Source of the DNA: Taeniopygia guttata | Taxonomy: Eukaryota; Chordata; Aves; Passeriformes; Estrildidae | Direction of reading: 5' to 3' | Assembly: GCF_048771995.1 (NCBI RefSeq) | Contig: NC_133034.1 | Span: 4,785,001 to 4,849,000 of the forward strand | Length of the DNA stretch: 64,000 nucleotides | In this document: one piece after another, positions 1-15,100 of the stretch | How the letters are laid out: each line of letters begins with the position of its first letter | How positions within the stretch are numbered: the first letter of the stretch is position 1 | Notes under the pieces: generated by a model | Databases searched by the model: none | Told to the model about the DNA's origin: nothing | The model's input: only the letters and a program-made list of their open reading frames with translations | Program-made: the position numbers and the translations under genes

Positions 1-356
1 TGGTGTTGCCTCCCGATTTGGGTCACAGCACCAAGTCTAGCCAAGGTTTTATGTGCTCCCCCAGGAATTTGCTTTTTTAAACGGCCATTTTAGACCTGTG
101 GTAAAACTCCTATGGAAACAGAGGGGAGAGCAGCACGAGGAGTGTCAAGGAGTTGACAATAACTCTAGGAAAAAGTGGGAGCGTATTTGCATCTCCAGCC
201 CCAGCCACTGTGGAACTGCCAGTGTCCCCTGGAGACCATCCAGTGTCACTCTGTGCTCAGGGACCCACACTTCTGTGGGGAGGAGAGGAGAGGAGGGGGC
301 TCCACGTGCTGGGCACAGCTGCCCCCCACCCCTGACACCACCCATGTATGTGGCAG
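1..356 (+). other. DGKG intron sequence
   Basis: This stretch precedes the first visible DGKG exon and ends in a usable acceptor (ATGTGGCAG before 357). No upstream DGKG exon can be read in it, so it is treated as the 3' part of an intron. Confidence 0.7.
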
Positions 357-3667
<3,311 letters not shown>

Positions 3668-6045
3668 AGCATCACCCAAGGATCCACAGCCTGGAGACAC
3701 TCAGCATCCCAGCCACTGCCTGATGCAGGGGTCCCCAATCCCCATCCTGTGGTGGGGACAGAAACTCCCCCTCCAAGCCCACTGGGGATCCTGAGAAGGT
3801 CTTGTAGGCTCCTTCCTGATGGCCAGAAGCATCCTCTCCAGCTGGGATGGAAGAAGGGGAGAAGGCAGGCTGGCAAGCAGTGAGCACATTTGCTGGAGCA
3901 GCACTAGGACTGGGATTTTTCTCCCCTTTTATTTAAATACCCTCCAGCCAAGCTGCCAGTGAATGTGCTCCTGAGGCAGCACTGAGCTCCACTTATTTAT
4001 TTATCCTCCTCCTGAAGACCACTTGATGTCTCACTGCAGTCCTTTCTTTCCCCCAGTCCTTGCAATGGGAGGATTTATTTATTTCCTTAGCCTGGAGGAG
4101 CCATCTCAGCCACTCACCTTTGTTCTGTGGGGTTTAAGAGAGGTGCAGAGAGCCATTGCTGCCAGCCCAGTGAGCCACGAGCTGTGGGACAGGCTGGGGA
4201 CAGACAGTGCACAGGGACAAGCGTGGGGTGGATGGGAAGAGACTTTGTTTTTACAGGGAAATGGCAAAAAAGGGGATTTTTGGGGAAGCGGCCCCAGTCT
4301 GGGCTTTGTGTTCATATTTATATATTTATTTAGCAAACTTTGGACAAAAAAGGGACTCTGGGGGTCACATTTTAGGAGCCCAGATTGGACACAGACATCA
4401 GCTCCCTTCTCTGCTGGCTGTCCTCCATGGCACCTCCTTCCACATGGACTTTCCTCTCCCTAAAGCCTGCCAGCCTGCACTGGGGGCTGGAGAACCCTGG
4501 GGACAGACATCCAGAAACTCTTCTCACTTTAAGGTGTCCCCAGCACCTTTTACACGTCTCCCACGTGCTCTGCCAGGCTGGTGCTCTCCCTGTGTGACAG
4601 GAGCTGCCTCTGATGCTCCTGGGCTGCAGGGAGTGGGGCAGAGGGGTTGCACCTCCTTTTCTGTAGGGCCAGGTCTCCCCACAGCCCTCTCCAAACCTGA
4701 GAAGCCTCACAGATGCTGCTGCCTGTGTGACTGCTGGGGACCACTGATCCAGGTTTTGGAGGCATCACCCATGGATGGACAGATCAGGGGATGCAGCTTC
4801 TCTCCAGGATGCACAGGGACCAGAAAACAGAAGAATCAATGGAGTTTGTGGTGGTCTGAATGTACTCCCAGGAGGCAGGAGCTGGCAAGGCTGCCCATGG
4901 GAAGGGCTGCTGGGTGCTTCTGCAGTCACCCAGTGCCTCCAGCAGTGGGCCTGCATGCAGGACACAGCCACATCCTGAATTAAACCTGCTCCCAGGCAGC
5001 TGCCTTGGGGCTGCTGGGAGCGAGCTGGGAGTGGTGTGTGCCCCATGGGTGTCACTGCAGGCAGGAAAACCCTTGCCCCAGGTCCCACGAACCAGCTGCC
5101 ATCTCCCCAGTCCATGGCCAAGGGCAGCAGTGCTTCACAGCCCCACACTCGGGGAGGGTGACAAAGCCACCTCAGCCATCTCCAGAGACACAAGGTCAAC
5201 AGGTTTGGTTCTATTTCCCTGCCCACTCAGCCTCAACCCAGGGTTTTACCCAGAGCCTGCAGGGAATCAGCAGTGCGTGGGGAGTCAGCAGTGCTTCTCC
5301 TGCTCCTTGCCCCCCGTCACAGTCTGCTGGGCTCTGTGCTGTGGTTCGCTGTCTGTGGTGGCAGAGCTGGGGGAGCAGGAGGGCATTGTGCCTGTGCCTG
5401 CACCCTTGGGCCTGGCAGTGCCCAAAAATCCCGAAATCAGGGGTGAACACTCGGCCACGTCCTGCAGGGCACAGAGAGCCCAGGGCCACCACTCTGGGCC
5501 AGTGGGACGGGGATACACCAGCAGCACTCTGCCAGGCTCCAACCCAGACGTCCCCTCTGATGGCCAGGGAGATGATCCCTGCCCCCTGCCCCAGGGTGCC
5601 CATTCCACTGTGCTCCCACACTGCCAAAGGCACGGTTCAATGAGCCTGCCAGCTCCCGACCTCCTTAGTCTGATGGTGCAAAGGTCCCGAGGCCAGGAGG
5701 GACCCACAGGGGCTGGGACTTCAGCCCAGCTGTCCCTGGCTCCAGGGAGGAATAAGCCATGCAGCTGAGGGGCACTCGAGGCCTTGATCCCCCCGTTCCC
5801 CAGTGCCTCCCAGTTCAGCCCAGTTCCCAAGTGCGTGGGATGGAAGCAAACCCCCAGACAAGCAGTGCTGGACTGGGGGAGCCCTGAGAGCTGGGGAGCC
5901 CCATTGCCACAGGAGCTCAGCTCTCCCCTCTGTGTGTGTAGCCGTGGTTGCCTGCATGGAATGGTGTCCGTAGCGTAGCGCGTGTTGCCGTGTACACCCG
6001 GACTGCCCTGGCCTTGCCTCCAATAAAGGTGGTCATGAACTCCTG
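3668..6045 (+). other. DGKG: Probable DGKG 3' UTR
   Basis: From the DGKG stop to a canonical AATAAA at 6022-6027, followed by a GT-rich stretch (GGTGTGTGGGGGTG at about 6044-6057) that suits a downstream element. Several ATTTATTTA-type AU-rich motifs lie at about 3993, 4074 and 4318, typical of regulated 3' UTRs. The extent is an inference: no other AATAAA was seen in between, but earlier non-canonical signals cannot be excluded. Confidence 0.6.
6022..6027 (+). terminator. DGKG: Polyadenylation signal AATAAA, probably of DGKG
   Basis: Canonical hexamer with a GT-rich tract 15-30 bases downstream, in the right orientation after DGKG and before the ETV5 CpG island. Confidence 0.6.
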
Positions 6046-7440
6046 GGGTGTGTGGGGGTGATTCCTGGCCAGGTGTAGCTCTTAAAAGCGATGGTGCCCA
6101 CTCCAGGATGGATGCCGGGGCTGAAGGGGTGCAGGCAGCAGCAGCGCGATGGAGTGGTGCTCAGTGGGAGCTGCATCCGGCTAAATTTGGAGCCTGCATT
6201 TTTTTTTTTTTTTTTTTTTTTTTTCATCAGTGGGGTCTAAATTTAGCAGGCACCGGTCACCATCCCCCCCTACCAGCCCTGGCTCTCCAGGGGTTTCAGC
6301 TCTTCCTGTGACCTCCCACCCGCCTGTCCCATGGCTGCGCTCGGCCTCGTCACCTCTCCGTGTCCCCGGGGTGCTGAGCAGCCCCCGGCCCGTGCAGATC
6401 TGCAGCTGCCCTGGGTTCCCCGTTGTGCCCCCAGCTCTGCAGTGACCCCCTCATCCCCACTGCCCGCCCTGCTCCCCAGCCTGGGTTTTGCACCTGCCTG
6501 CCCATGTGTCATCTGCTAATTTTACCTGCAGTGACTTGACCACGGTTGTCTCTGCGCAAGGGGAAGTGAGAGCACAGCGCCTGCAGAGCCCCCAGGAAGG
6601 GGCTCTGAGCAGCAAGGACACCCTGTGCCCTCTGTCCTTCCTGTCCATTCCACCCGGGACACGATGGCACATGAGCTACCTGCCGTGACCACCCTCATCC
6701 CTGGGGGTGGAGGTGGCCCTGGAGGACTCTGCAGCTGTTGGCAACCCAGCAGCACAGAGGAGCTCCTACCAGCAGCCCAAAGACATGCTGGGCAGCTCGC
6801 CCAGGACACTGACAAGCCCATGACCTGAGGATTTCAAGCTGGCCAGGACATCTCTGTACTGACAGGCTTCCGAATGCCTGGGCAGCTTCCCAGGATCCAA
6901 GCAGAAGGTTTTTCTCCTTCCCGAGCTGAGATGTGCAGTGTGTAACCAAACACCTTGTTTTTGCCTTCTCCAGCCATAACTTCCTAGTCTCCCTCCACAG
7001 CAACGTGAGGCCTCCACACAGCCCATTTATCTTGGGCAAACTGCTGTGTCCTCCCTGAGCAGCCACTGCCAGGTCCCATGGCAGGTCCCCCCCCCTTGTT
7101 ACAGGTAGGGAAACTGAGGCACTTAGCAGGGAAATGCTGCAGTGGGAGGCCTGGCAGGCAACCAGCAGCACCATTCTGACCTAAATTCATTCCCAAACCT
7201 CTGGGACGTTTGGTGCCCTTCAAGGCTGTGTGTCCATGAATCTCCTTGGCCCCAAAGGCCTTGCAGGTAGGAAATATTTTTCCCATGCCCCTTTTTAAAG
7301 GCAACCGTGGCTTCAGGGGGAGGCTGCCAAAATCAGTACTCAGGCTTGGGTACTGGGCTCTGGGCTAGCAGGGACGCTGCCTCGCTTGTGTGAAACTTGT
7401 GTGAAACCACGTCCCAAGAAAGCAGAGGGGACCCCACGGT
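6046..7440. other. Short DGKG-ETV5 intergenic region
   Basis: No exon or RNA gene can be supported. It holds a T-homopolymer of about 26 bases at 6199-6224 and a run of nine C at about 7087-7095. The rest is unique-looking GC-rich DNA. Confidence 0.6.
6199..6224 (+). repeat. Poly(T) tract
   Basis: Uninterrupted run of about 26 T. No SINE or LINE body is recognisable next to it. Confidence 0.9.
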
Positions 7441-8295
7441 CCGTGAGGCCCGAGGTCCGTATGATCTGCATGGCTTGCTGTGTGGCAGCTTCTTGGGCCC
7501 GTTGTGCACGGCCCCGCTCCTTCCTCGCCTTGAAGCCAGACCCGAGGGCTGTCCCCCCCAATTCTCCGACCCCCAAGGCCGCCCGTTAAAGCCCCATCCC
7601 CGCTCCCGCAAAGGGCCGCGGCCCCTTTAAATCCTGCGCTGCCCCGGCCCCACCCGTCAGTCTTTTCCCCCTTCTATTTTTTTATGAATGAAAAACGTTC
7701 GGGGCGGAGCCAGGCAAATCGCGGCGCGCCCATTGGCCGCCTCCACCCCCGCCCACTCAGCCGGTCTCAATGGTGCTCGGCGGAGCGGCGCGCGGGCGGG
7801 AGCGGAGCGAGCCCGCAGCCAATCAGCTGGCGCGGGCGGCGGAGCGGCGGCACGCCATTGGCCAGCGCGGAGGGTAAACAAGCGGCGCGGGGCGGGGCGC
7901 GGCGGAGGCCGCTGGCTCGGGGGCTGCGGGCCGGCGCAGAGCGGCAGCGCGGTGCCCGGGCTCGGAGCGGCGCCGCGCCATCCCGGCCCCGCTCCCGCCT
8001 CGCCCCGCTGCAGCCGAGGCTGCGGCGCCCCGGCCGGGTACGTGGGGGCCTGGCGGCGGGGCGCGGCGCGGCCGGGGCCCGGGCCCGGGGCGGGGGCGGT
8101 ATTTATGAATGGCGCGGGCCGCGCGGTGTGAATGGCGGGGGGCGCGCGCCAGCGGGCGCTCGAGCGCGCGCTCGGGGGAGAAGCGCGGGGGGGAAGGGGG
8201 GGCGGAGTTTATGAATGGGGCGCGCGGGGCGGCGTGGGAACGAGCCCGGCTGCGGCGCGGCCCCGCAGCGGCGAGAGCGGTGAGGGGCGGGGGAG

Positions 8296-8360
8296 GGGAG
8301 GGAAGGGAAGGGAAGGGAAGGGAAGGGAAGGGAAGGGAAGGGAAGGGAAGGGAAGGGGGG
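8296..8360 (+). repeat. GGAAG pentanucleotide array
   Basis: Eleven perfect GGAAG units at 8301-8355, flanked by G-rich sequence. Each unit holds a GGAA ETS core. It lies between the inferred non-coding exon and the coding start of ETV5. Confidence 0.95.
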
Positions 8361-8414
8361 CGAGGCAAAAAGAAGCGCGGCCCTCCCCGCTGCCTCCTCC
8401 CGCTCCCACGGCGC

Positions 8415-8455
8415 GTGATGTCACGGCCGTTTCTATAGAAATTAGGTGACATCAC
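8415..8455. promoter_or_regulatory. Dyad of two ATF/CREB-like sites around a central palindrome
   Basis: Left arm GTGATGTCAC at 8415-8424 and right arm GTGACATCAC at 8446-8455 are exact reverse complements. Between them lies the 12 bp perfect palindrome TTTCTATAGAAA at 8430-8441. The two centres of symmetry differ by half a base. The cores TGATGTCA and TGACATCA resemble CRE/ATF half-site pairs. The function is inferred. Confidence 0.6.
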
Positions 8456-8640
8456 GAGCCGGGGGGCTGCGACCCGCCACGGCAGGAGCGGGCCGGCTCC
8501 CCGGGGAGGCGTGGCGGCACCGAGCCAGCCCCGGGGGTGGCAGGGGCCCGGGTGTGACCCCTCCCCCTCCCCGTCCCCTCCACCCCCCAGCCGCGCACCT
8601 GCCGGAGCCCGGGCGGGACCCCCTTCCCGGGCCGGTGTCG

Positions 8641-9154
8641 ATGCTGAGCGGGCCGGGGGCACTGCCCGCTTCGCCCGCACCATGGACGGCTTCTACGACC
8701 AGCAGGTTCCCTTCATGGGCCCCGGGGTAAGTTTGCCCACCCTGATTCCCCGTTTACACTTTCCTCCCCGACCTTGGGGTCACCCACTCCTCATCCTTGG
8801 ATCACCAACTCCTCATCCTTGGGAGTGCCCCCCTTGTCCTTGGGGGCACCCCCAGCCTTGGGGGCTGCCACCCTCACGGGCAGCTGTCACCCTGTCCCTT
8901 GCAGAAATCCTGCACAGAGGAGGGCCGAGGCCGGCCGGGGTCCGATAGGAAAAGGAAATTTTTGGAAACTGACCTGGCCCATGACTCGGAAGGTAGGCAG
9001 GGCTGGCCCCTGAGACTACTTGCCTCGCGTTGGTTGTTTTAGAAATAATCCTGCAGATAATGGCAGTTTTATTTATTCTTCTGTGGAGCACATAAGTCTT
9101 TCACTCTGTTCCAGAGCTCTTCCAGGATCTCAGCCAGCTCCAAGAGGCCTGGCT
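8641..9154 (+). other. Upstream ORF overlapping the ETV5 start
   Basis: An ATG at 8641 lies 41 bases before the ETV5 start, in a different frame and in a weak context (T at -3, C at +4). Read through the spliced exons 8641-8726, 8905-8992 and 9115 on, it stays open until a TAG at about 9152-9154. It could reduce initiation at the main start. It exists only if the transcript begins upstream of 8641, which the inferred 5' UTR implies. Confidence 0.4.
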
Positions 9155-12100
9155 AGCTGAAGGCAAGTCTTCACCTCCCCCTTTTGCCATGCAAAATCTC
9201 TCTGCCAGCATCTTTTTGAGAACTGAAAACGCCATAAACCCACTTTTTTATTTGTTTTTTTTTTTTAGCTCAGGTCCCCGATGACGAACAGTTTGTCCCA
9301 GATTTCCAGTCTGACAACTGTAAGTGATTGTTCCGGGTTTTTGTTCTCTGGGGGTAGAGGTTTGGGTGCCTGTGCAAACATTTGCACTGGGTTTGGAGTT
9401 GCTTCCTTGGGAAAGCAGTTGTCCCTGGGGCTGGAAGGTGAAATCATGGGCTTTTGGGAGAAAGCACGTGTGGTTTGGGTTCGTAGAGATGCAACGTGCA
9501 AGGTCCTGTCTTTTGTTAATGGGGAAAACTGAGGCCAGATGCGTGGAAATAGCTCTAAACTGCTCTCCGGGCTCCTCTGGGGCGTGATGCTTGTTCGTAG
9601 TGAGGTGGATTCGCTTCTAAACACTCCTTTTCCTTTTCAAGTGGAAGAGATAACCCGTGCTGGGCTGCTTGGTTAGCCACAATCTCTGCAGTTTCTAGAG
9701 CTTTTTAGAGTGCTGGCCCGGCGCTGTTGGCAAGAGCGAGCCTGAGCGGTGAAACTTGAGCCGCTTTAAGCAGCATTAATCACTGGCAAGCGAGCGTCTT
9801 TAAAAGGAGGCCAGTGAAAATGCAGTCCCTGGTGAATTGCATAAGAGGCAGAGTTGGTTCTGAGCCCTGTTGTGTTGCCAGGGCGGGTTAGGGGCCGGGG
9901 AATGGCGTGTGGGGCTCGCACGGCTCCGGGAGCTGCTCCGGGCTCGGCTGGGGGAGAACGGGGGCGGAATCAGGATGTTCTGAGTTGTTACCTGGCAAAC
10001 ACAAGTGGTGGCTCGGTGTCGGTGGCTGGGTTTTGCTGCTGAGCCAGACAGCTACGGAACTCGAAGGAAATCAAATTTAGCCTGCAGTTGAACAGATTTT
10101 TCATTCCAGCTTTGTCACAGCATGCAGCGGGGTATCTCCTCCGACAGCAAATGCGTGTTAATTATTGCTCTTTGGTTCCTTCGGAGCGGGAAGCTTGCCA
10201 TTTAGCCGGTCCAGACAGCCCAAGCTTCTGATGTGTTTTTTTTTCCCCTGTCTCCCCTGAGATAAAAGGCGAGCCCGGAGTCAGAAACACAACGGTCTGT
10301 TGACATCCCCAGCACAGCCCAGCAGCTCTTGCTCGGAGCAGTAGAAACTGCAGTGTGCGTGGGAGGGTGGCTCTTGAAGCTGAAGCTGTTTCCAGTGCCT
10401 TTTGGCAGTCTCTTTTTCCTTGTAACCTGAAGAGCTCAGGCAGGAGAGACAAACTTTTCGGGGTGATGCAGGAAAAAGAGGAGAAGAAAAAGGCGTTTAT
10501 TTGGTCAGGACTCTTAAAATGTTCTGATCTGTTCAGCCTGTGGACCTGGCGTTGAAACGATTTTATCACTTGAAAGATCTGCCTGTGTGACTCCCTGCAG
10601 CAATAACCTTCTTTAACTTGCCTGGGGAGAGAAAGCAAAGGTTTTTCTTGCTGCTGCAGTGCTGGCTGTGCAGGGACTCAGGGGAATGGGAAGCCCAGCT
10701 CTTGCAGCCCTGCACTAGAGAGAGTTTATGGAGGAGAGAAACCCCAGTTTTGAGCTGTGTGCCATGTAGAAAGGGAGAGAAAGATGGCTCTGGTGTAGCT
10801 GAGGTCTGCACCCAGCTTTCACTGGCAGGGACATGCTGCCTTCTGGGCTGGCAGTCACAATGGAGTTTGGCTGGCTTCTGAGGAAAGGTAGATCCCTCCT
10901 TAGTCCCTATGGATGTTTGTGGACTCTGTTTCTGCAGTTGTGTGGCTCCACGCCTTTTCCCTGAGGAAACTCCTGCTCTCTTATCCTGAGCAAACCTCGA
11001 TCTTGTGCCCCATCTTGCTTTCCCAGGGCCAAGTTTCCTTGGCACAGCAGCAAAAAGGGACAAACCAGGCTCAGTTTGGACCCTGCTGCAATGGGGAATG
11101 TTGCCACATGGAGTCTTGGAGATGCTCAGAATCCTTCTTGCCTGGCTGAAACCCCCTCATAGCTTCCTGCAGCTCTGCTACTGCCCACTCTCTGTTCCCA
11201 GTTCCATAGCCAAGGTCCCTGGCAGACAGGGTCTTAAAGTTGGGGCTTGGTAGCAAAGTAATCTGGAGGGCAGGGGGTCTCTGTGCTGGGGAGGAAATCC
11301 CACTGTAAGGAAAGCAAGGCTGCTCCAGATGAGGGATGCATTGTTCTTAGTGCCCTAGACCGAGTGGCAAGAGGCCAGATTCAGTGCTTATAAGTTGCCC
11401 AGGGCAGTGGTGGATCCTTCCATGGGAGCCGGGAGGCTGTGGTGACTCCACGGAGCTCACCATGCTGCGACCCTGGCTGGCCATGGGTGTGAGTTCACCT
11501 GCAATGTGGTCCTGTGGCCAAGGGTGCACACACAGTGGTATGTCTCCACTGATTGTAAGTACCTGAGAAGTGATGGGATCATGCTGAGGAGATCAAACAC
11601 CACAAGAAGTGATTTTTTTTCTCCCAGGGTACCTGTGGCCTCCCCGTGCAGGCAGCACGTGGCAACAGCCATGGGCAGGGCATGGAGTTTCTTACACACC
11701 GAAATGAAAGAGGGAGGTTTGTTTGTGAGGAAGAGTTGTTTAAACAAAGGAAAGCAGGATCCTGGCTTCTATTTCTGACTCCTCTCCTTGTGTGACCTTG
11801 GGTGCGTCCTATAGTGCCAGGGGATGGAGGGGCAGGCGCAGAGCTCGGCTCCCAGGTGACAGCTTGAGTGGGTGCCAGTGTCCCTGGCTGGAAGTGGTGG
11901 CTTGGTTGCCTTCCCTTGGCTCATTCTGAGGAAGCCAGTGCTCTCTGAGCTTAGTCTCATGGAGGTCCAATCGTGCTGATGGGTGGGAATAACCTGCCCT
12001 GTCCTCCATCAAGGGACTCACTGGGAATTCAAGGCCTCGAGTGGCTTTGTGGTGTCACCCATTTCCATGGGAGATGTCTGATGGTTGGCATTAGGGGCAT

Positions 12101-15100
12101 TTCCAGTTGGACTGCTTGTATGGCACCGGGAGGGCTTTCCTGAGCCTCCCCTGCCTCCCCTCCTGGCTGGGCACAGCAGTGGCACGTGTGGCTGGTGCCT
12201 TGCCCAGCCTCCCCAGGGTCCTTCCATCTCTAGGGGCTAAAGCAGCCCCCAGGGGCTGTCAGGCACCCTCGGGTGTCCTCGCTGCTGCCGTGGCTCAGCC
12301 TTGGTGTGGAGCTGCTGACACATCTGCTCCAGCCCTCTCTATAGCTGAGCTGCTCCCTCTGTGTATTTTTATATATTTTTTTAGCTTTTAATTACAGTGC
12401 CCAAGGCAGGACCGGAAAGGGTAAAGGCGCTTGTGCACCCGGTGTTCCTTTGAGGTGTTGGGTGCTGGGGCAAGGCAGCTCCTCCCACCAAACCCAACCC
12501 AACCCAAACCCAGCGCCTTCCACCCAAAAGCTGCACCTCAGTGTCCCCCCGGCTGCTCCAGCCTCGCTGGCCATGGGCTTGGCAGAGGAGCACGCCGTGC
12601 TGAGCAGCGCCGGCCGTGTTTGTGTAAGGAATCCAAACGTTGCACAGAGTCCCGGCTTGGACAGCTGGTCTCTGTTAGGATCTTAAGGCTCATTTCCCTT
12701 TTTTTTTTGAATGGCAGTGCTAAGCTCTGGGGAAATTTTTCCTTTCTTTTTTTTTTTTTTTTTTTTCCCTCCCTCAGCCACATGAATGGAGCGCTGCGAA
12801 GTGTTTGTGAATGGAGGGTGGTGCCTGCTCAGGGACTGGAGGCTTTTTTTTTTCAATGAATAACCAGACCCCATTGTACGACTGGCGGAAAAACAACTCG
12901 CTCCAACAACACCGAGCCTGTTTGGGAGAACCGTGCCCGCGATAGGCAGCTGGAGCCCTTCCAAAGCCAGTTCCCCTTTGCTTTCCCGTGGCTCACGGGG
13001 TGCCTGTGCTTTCTGCTGGCCCCCTTTTAAGGCTGGAAGTGCTGAGAGTGGCAAAACCTCGCTGGGGAGGGGGGAAGGAGGAGTGGGATAAATCCGGCGT
13101 GTGGGGGGCTGTGCTGGCTCAGCGCTGGGCTTTGTGTTTCAAATCCTTCTCGGGGAGGGGGGGGGGTTTATGCCCTTGGTACCAGCTGTATTGAGGCCTT
13201 TCCAGGGGGGGATGGGTAGATAGGGGAGTCAGCAGCTCTTTAAAGGTTTTGACAAATTAGGGGAGCAGCTAATTACCTGGCAAGCTGTGAACAGTTGTCC
13301 TGGAGCTATTTGCTCCTCTCCAGTGTAGCCGGGCTGTGTTTAGGCTTCACATGAAGCTAATACTCCACTTCCGATTAGTCTTGGCTCTCCTCTGAGGCAC
13401 TATTTAGGTACAGATCTCTGAGGCGCTTTCCCTTTCCTAGGGCGCCTGCTTTTAGAAATTAATTAGCTTAAGCGTATATTACTCAGTTTATAATTATATA
13501 TATAGCAAGCGAGCTTGGGAGTGGGTGGAGAGGATTTGGGTTTAATGGGATGTTTGTCACTTGAGCTCGTACAATCGTGGGACCCTAGGCCTAGATCCCA
13601 TTGGACCACCCCGGCTATGGGAAGGTGGATCCTGCTTAAAAACTCTGGAAGTGGGTATGCCCCTGTGAGGGCGAGTGGGCTGCTGTTTATGGGGCCTTGG
13701 AACTCCAGTTTGTCAAGCACCCTCACCCCTTAATCTGTGTCCCGGGGAGGCAGCCACTGCCTGTGCCACCTGGGCTCTGCTCCACTCGCTGAGGGGCTGC
13801 TGGACAGCGTGTGTCGCATCTAAGGCTGCTGCCAAGCTGCCTCCCAGCCCCTGTAGCAATTCCCCTTCTGAGAACAATGTCCTGGGCTGCTGTGACTGTC
13901 CCAGCTCTGCCTTCCCCTGCCAGTGCTGGGGTCCGGCAGGGCACCGTGTCACCCCGGTTCAGTTGCTGAGTGCCCCCAGGGTGTAAGTCAGCGAGCTGCT
14001 CCCATCGCCCTCTCCCCGTGGGTGAGCCCGTGTCCTCCTGGGTGTCCTTGCAGTGGTCCTGCACGCCCCACCTCCGGCCAAGATCAAGCGGGAGCTGCCC
14101 AGCCCGTCCTCGGAGCTGTCGTCCTGCAGCCACGAGCAGGCTCTGTGTGCCGGCTATGGGGACAAGTGCCTCTACAACTGCTGGTAGGTACCACGGGCAC
14201 GCCGCCGCCCGCAGAGCCCTCGGCGGCTCCGTGCCAGGCGGTGCCGTCCCCCCTCGGTGCCACCACCTCGGCCCCTCTCCCTCGGCAGTGCCTACGACAG
14301 GAAGCCCCCCGCCGGGTTCAAGCCATTAACGCCGCCCGCCACGCCGGTGTCCCCCGCGCTGCCCGGGCCGGGCCTGGCCCCGCCGGGCCCCGCCGTGCCA
14401 GCGGCCGCCCATGGCGCTGCCCCGGCGCTGCAGGAGCAGCGGCAGCAGCCGCCCTTCGCCGTGCCGCGCCCGCCCGTGCACATGCCAAAGATGATGTCTG
14501 AGAACCAATTCCCCGCAGAGCACAGGTAAGGCAGCCCCCGCCACAGTGCTGCAGGAGTCCCCCGGGGCTTTGTGGGGACTCTTGGGGTGGGTTGGTGGTC
14601 CCGAAGCGTGGGGGAGAAAGGGAAGTGCGTGGGCTTTTATCCCTGTGCTGCGGTTGCAGTTGGTGGGCCAAATGTTGTCACCTGTGGTCCCGTGTGGCAA
14701 AACTCGCCACTTTCTACCGGGATCATCTGGTTCTTTCTCCTGCTAACAGGGAACTGCTCCTTCCAGTCCCTGGATATTGGGCAGGGCCTTTGCTTCCCTC
14801 TTGGGAAAGGCAAGGGAGGCAGAGGCTGACTCCTGTATCCACCCCAGTTCCTACAGGTGCTGGTCCTGAGTCAGGGCTCTGCTCTCCTCATTCCCACCCA
14901 GCGCAGCTCTGCCTCCCGAGCCAAGCCCCGTTGGGCTGTGGAGCTGTGACCATCTCTGTCCTGCCGTGCACCCCGGGCTGGGGGTGGTCCAGAGCTCCCC
15001 ATGCACTGCATGGCATCACCACGACTTTGTGGACTGTGGTGTGAGACCCCTGTTCCCTCCTTCCTCTCCAGGTGGTGGCTTCACTCCCCATCACTCCCAT

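Larger units (their letters stand above)
7440..8730 (+). promoter_or_regulatory. ETV5: CpG-island promoter and 5' end of ETV5
   Basis: Very GC- and CpG-rich block without a TATA box. It contains inverted or direct CCAAT boxes at 7732-7736 (ATTGG), 7819-7823 (CCAAT) and 7857-7861 (ATTGG), the NF-Y arrangement, and GC boxes at about 7701-7708 and 7886-7898. A likely non-coding first exon ends at the donor G|GTACGTG at 8037/8038. A likely acceptor CCCCCCAG at 8590 would start the exon that carries the start codon. The TSS is placed only roughly, near 7900. Confidence 0.8.

Noticed and set aside
8282-8360. Possible protein with GKGRE repeats over the GGAAG array
   Set aside because: Low-complexity translation of the pentanucleotide repeat.
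7684-8683. Long open frames in both strands of the ETV5 CpG island
   Set aside because: GC-rich sequence has few stop codons. The composition is Arg/Ala/Gly/Pro with no domain, and the region behaves as promoter and 5' UTR.
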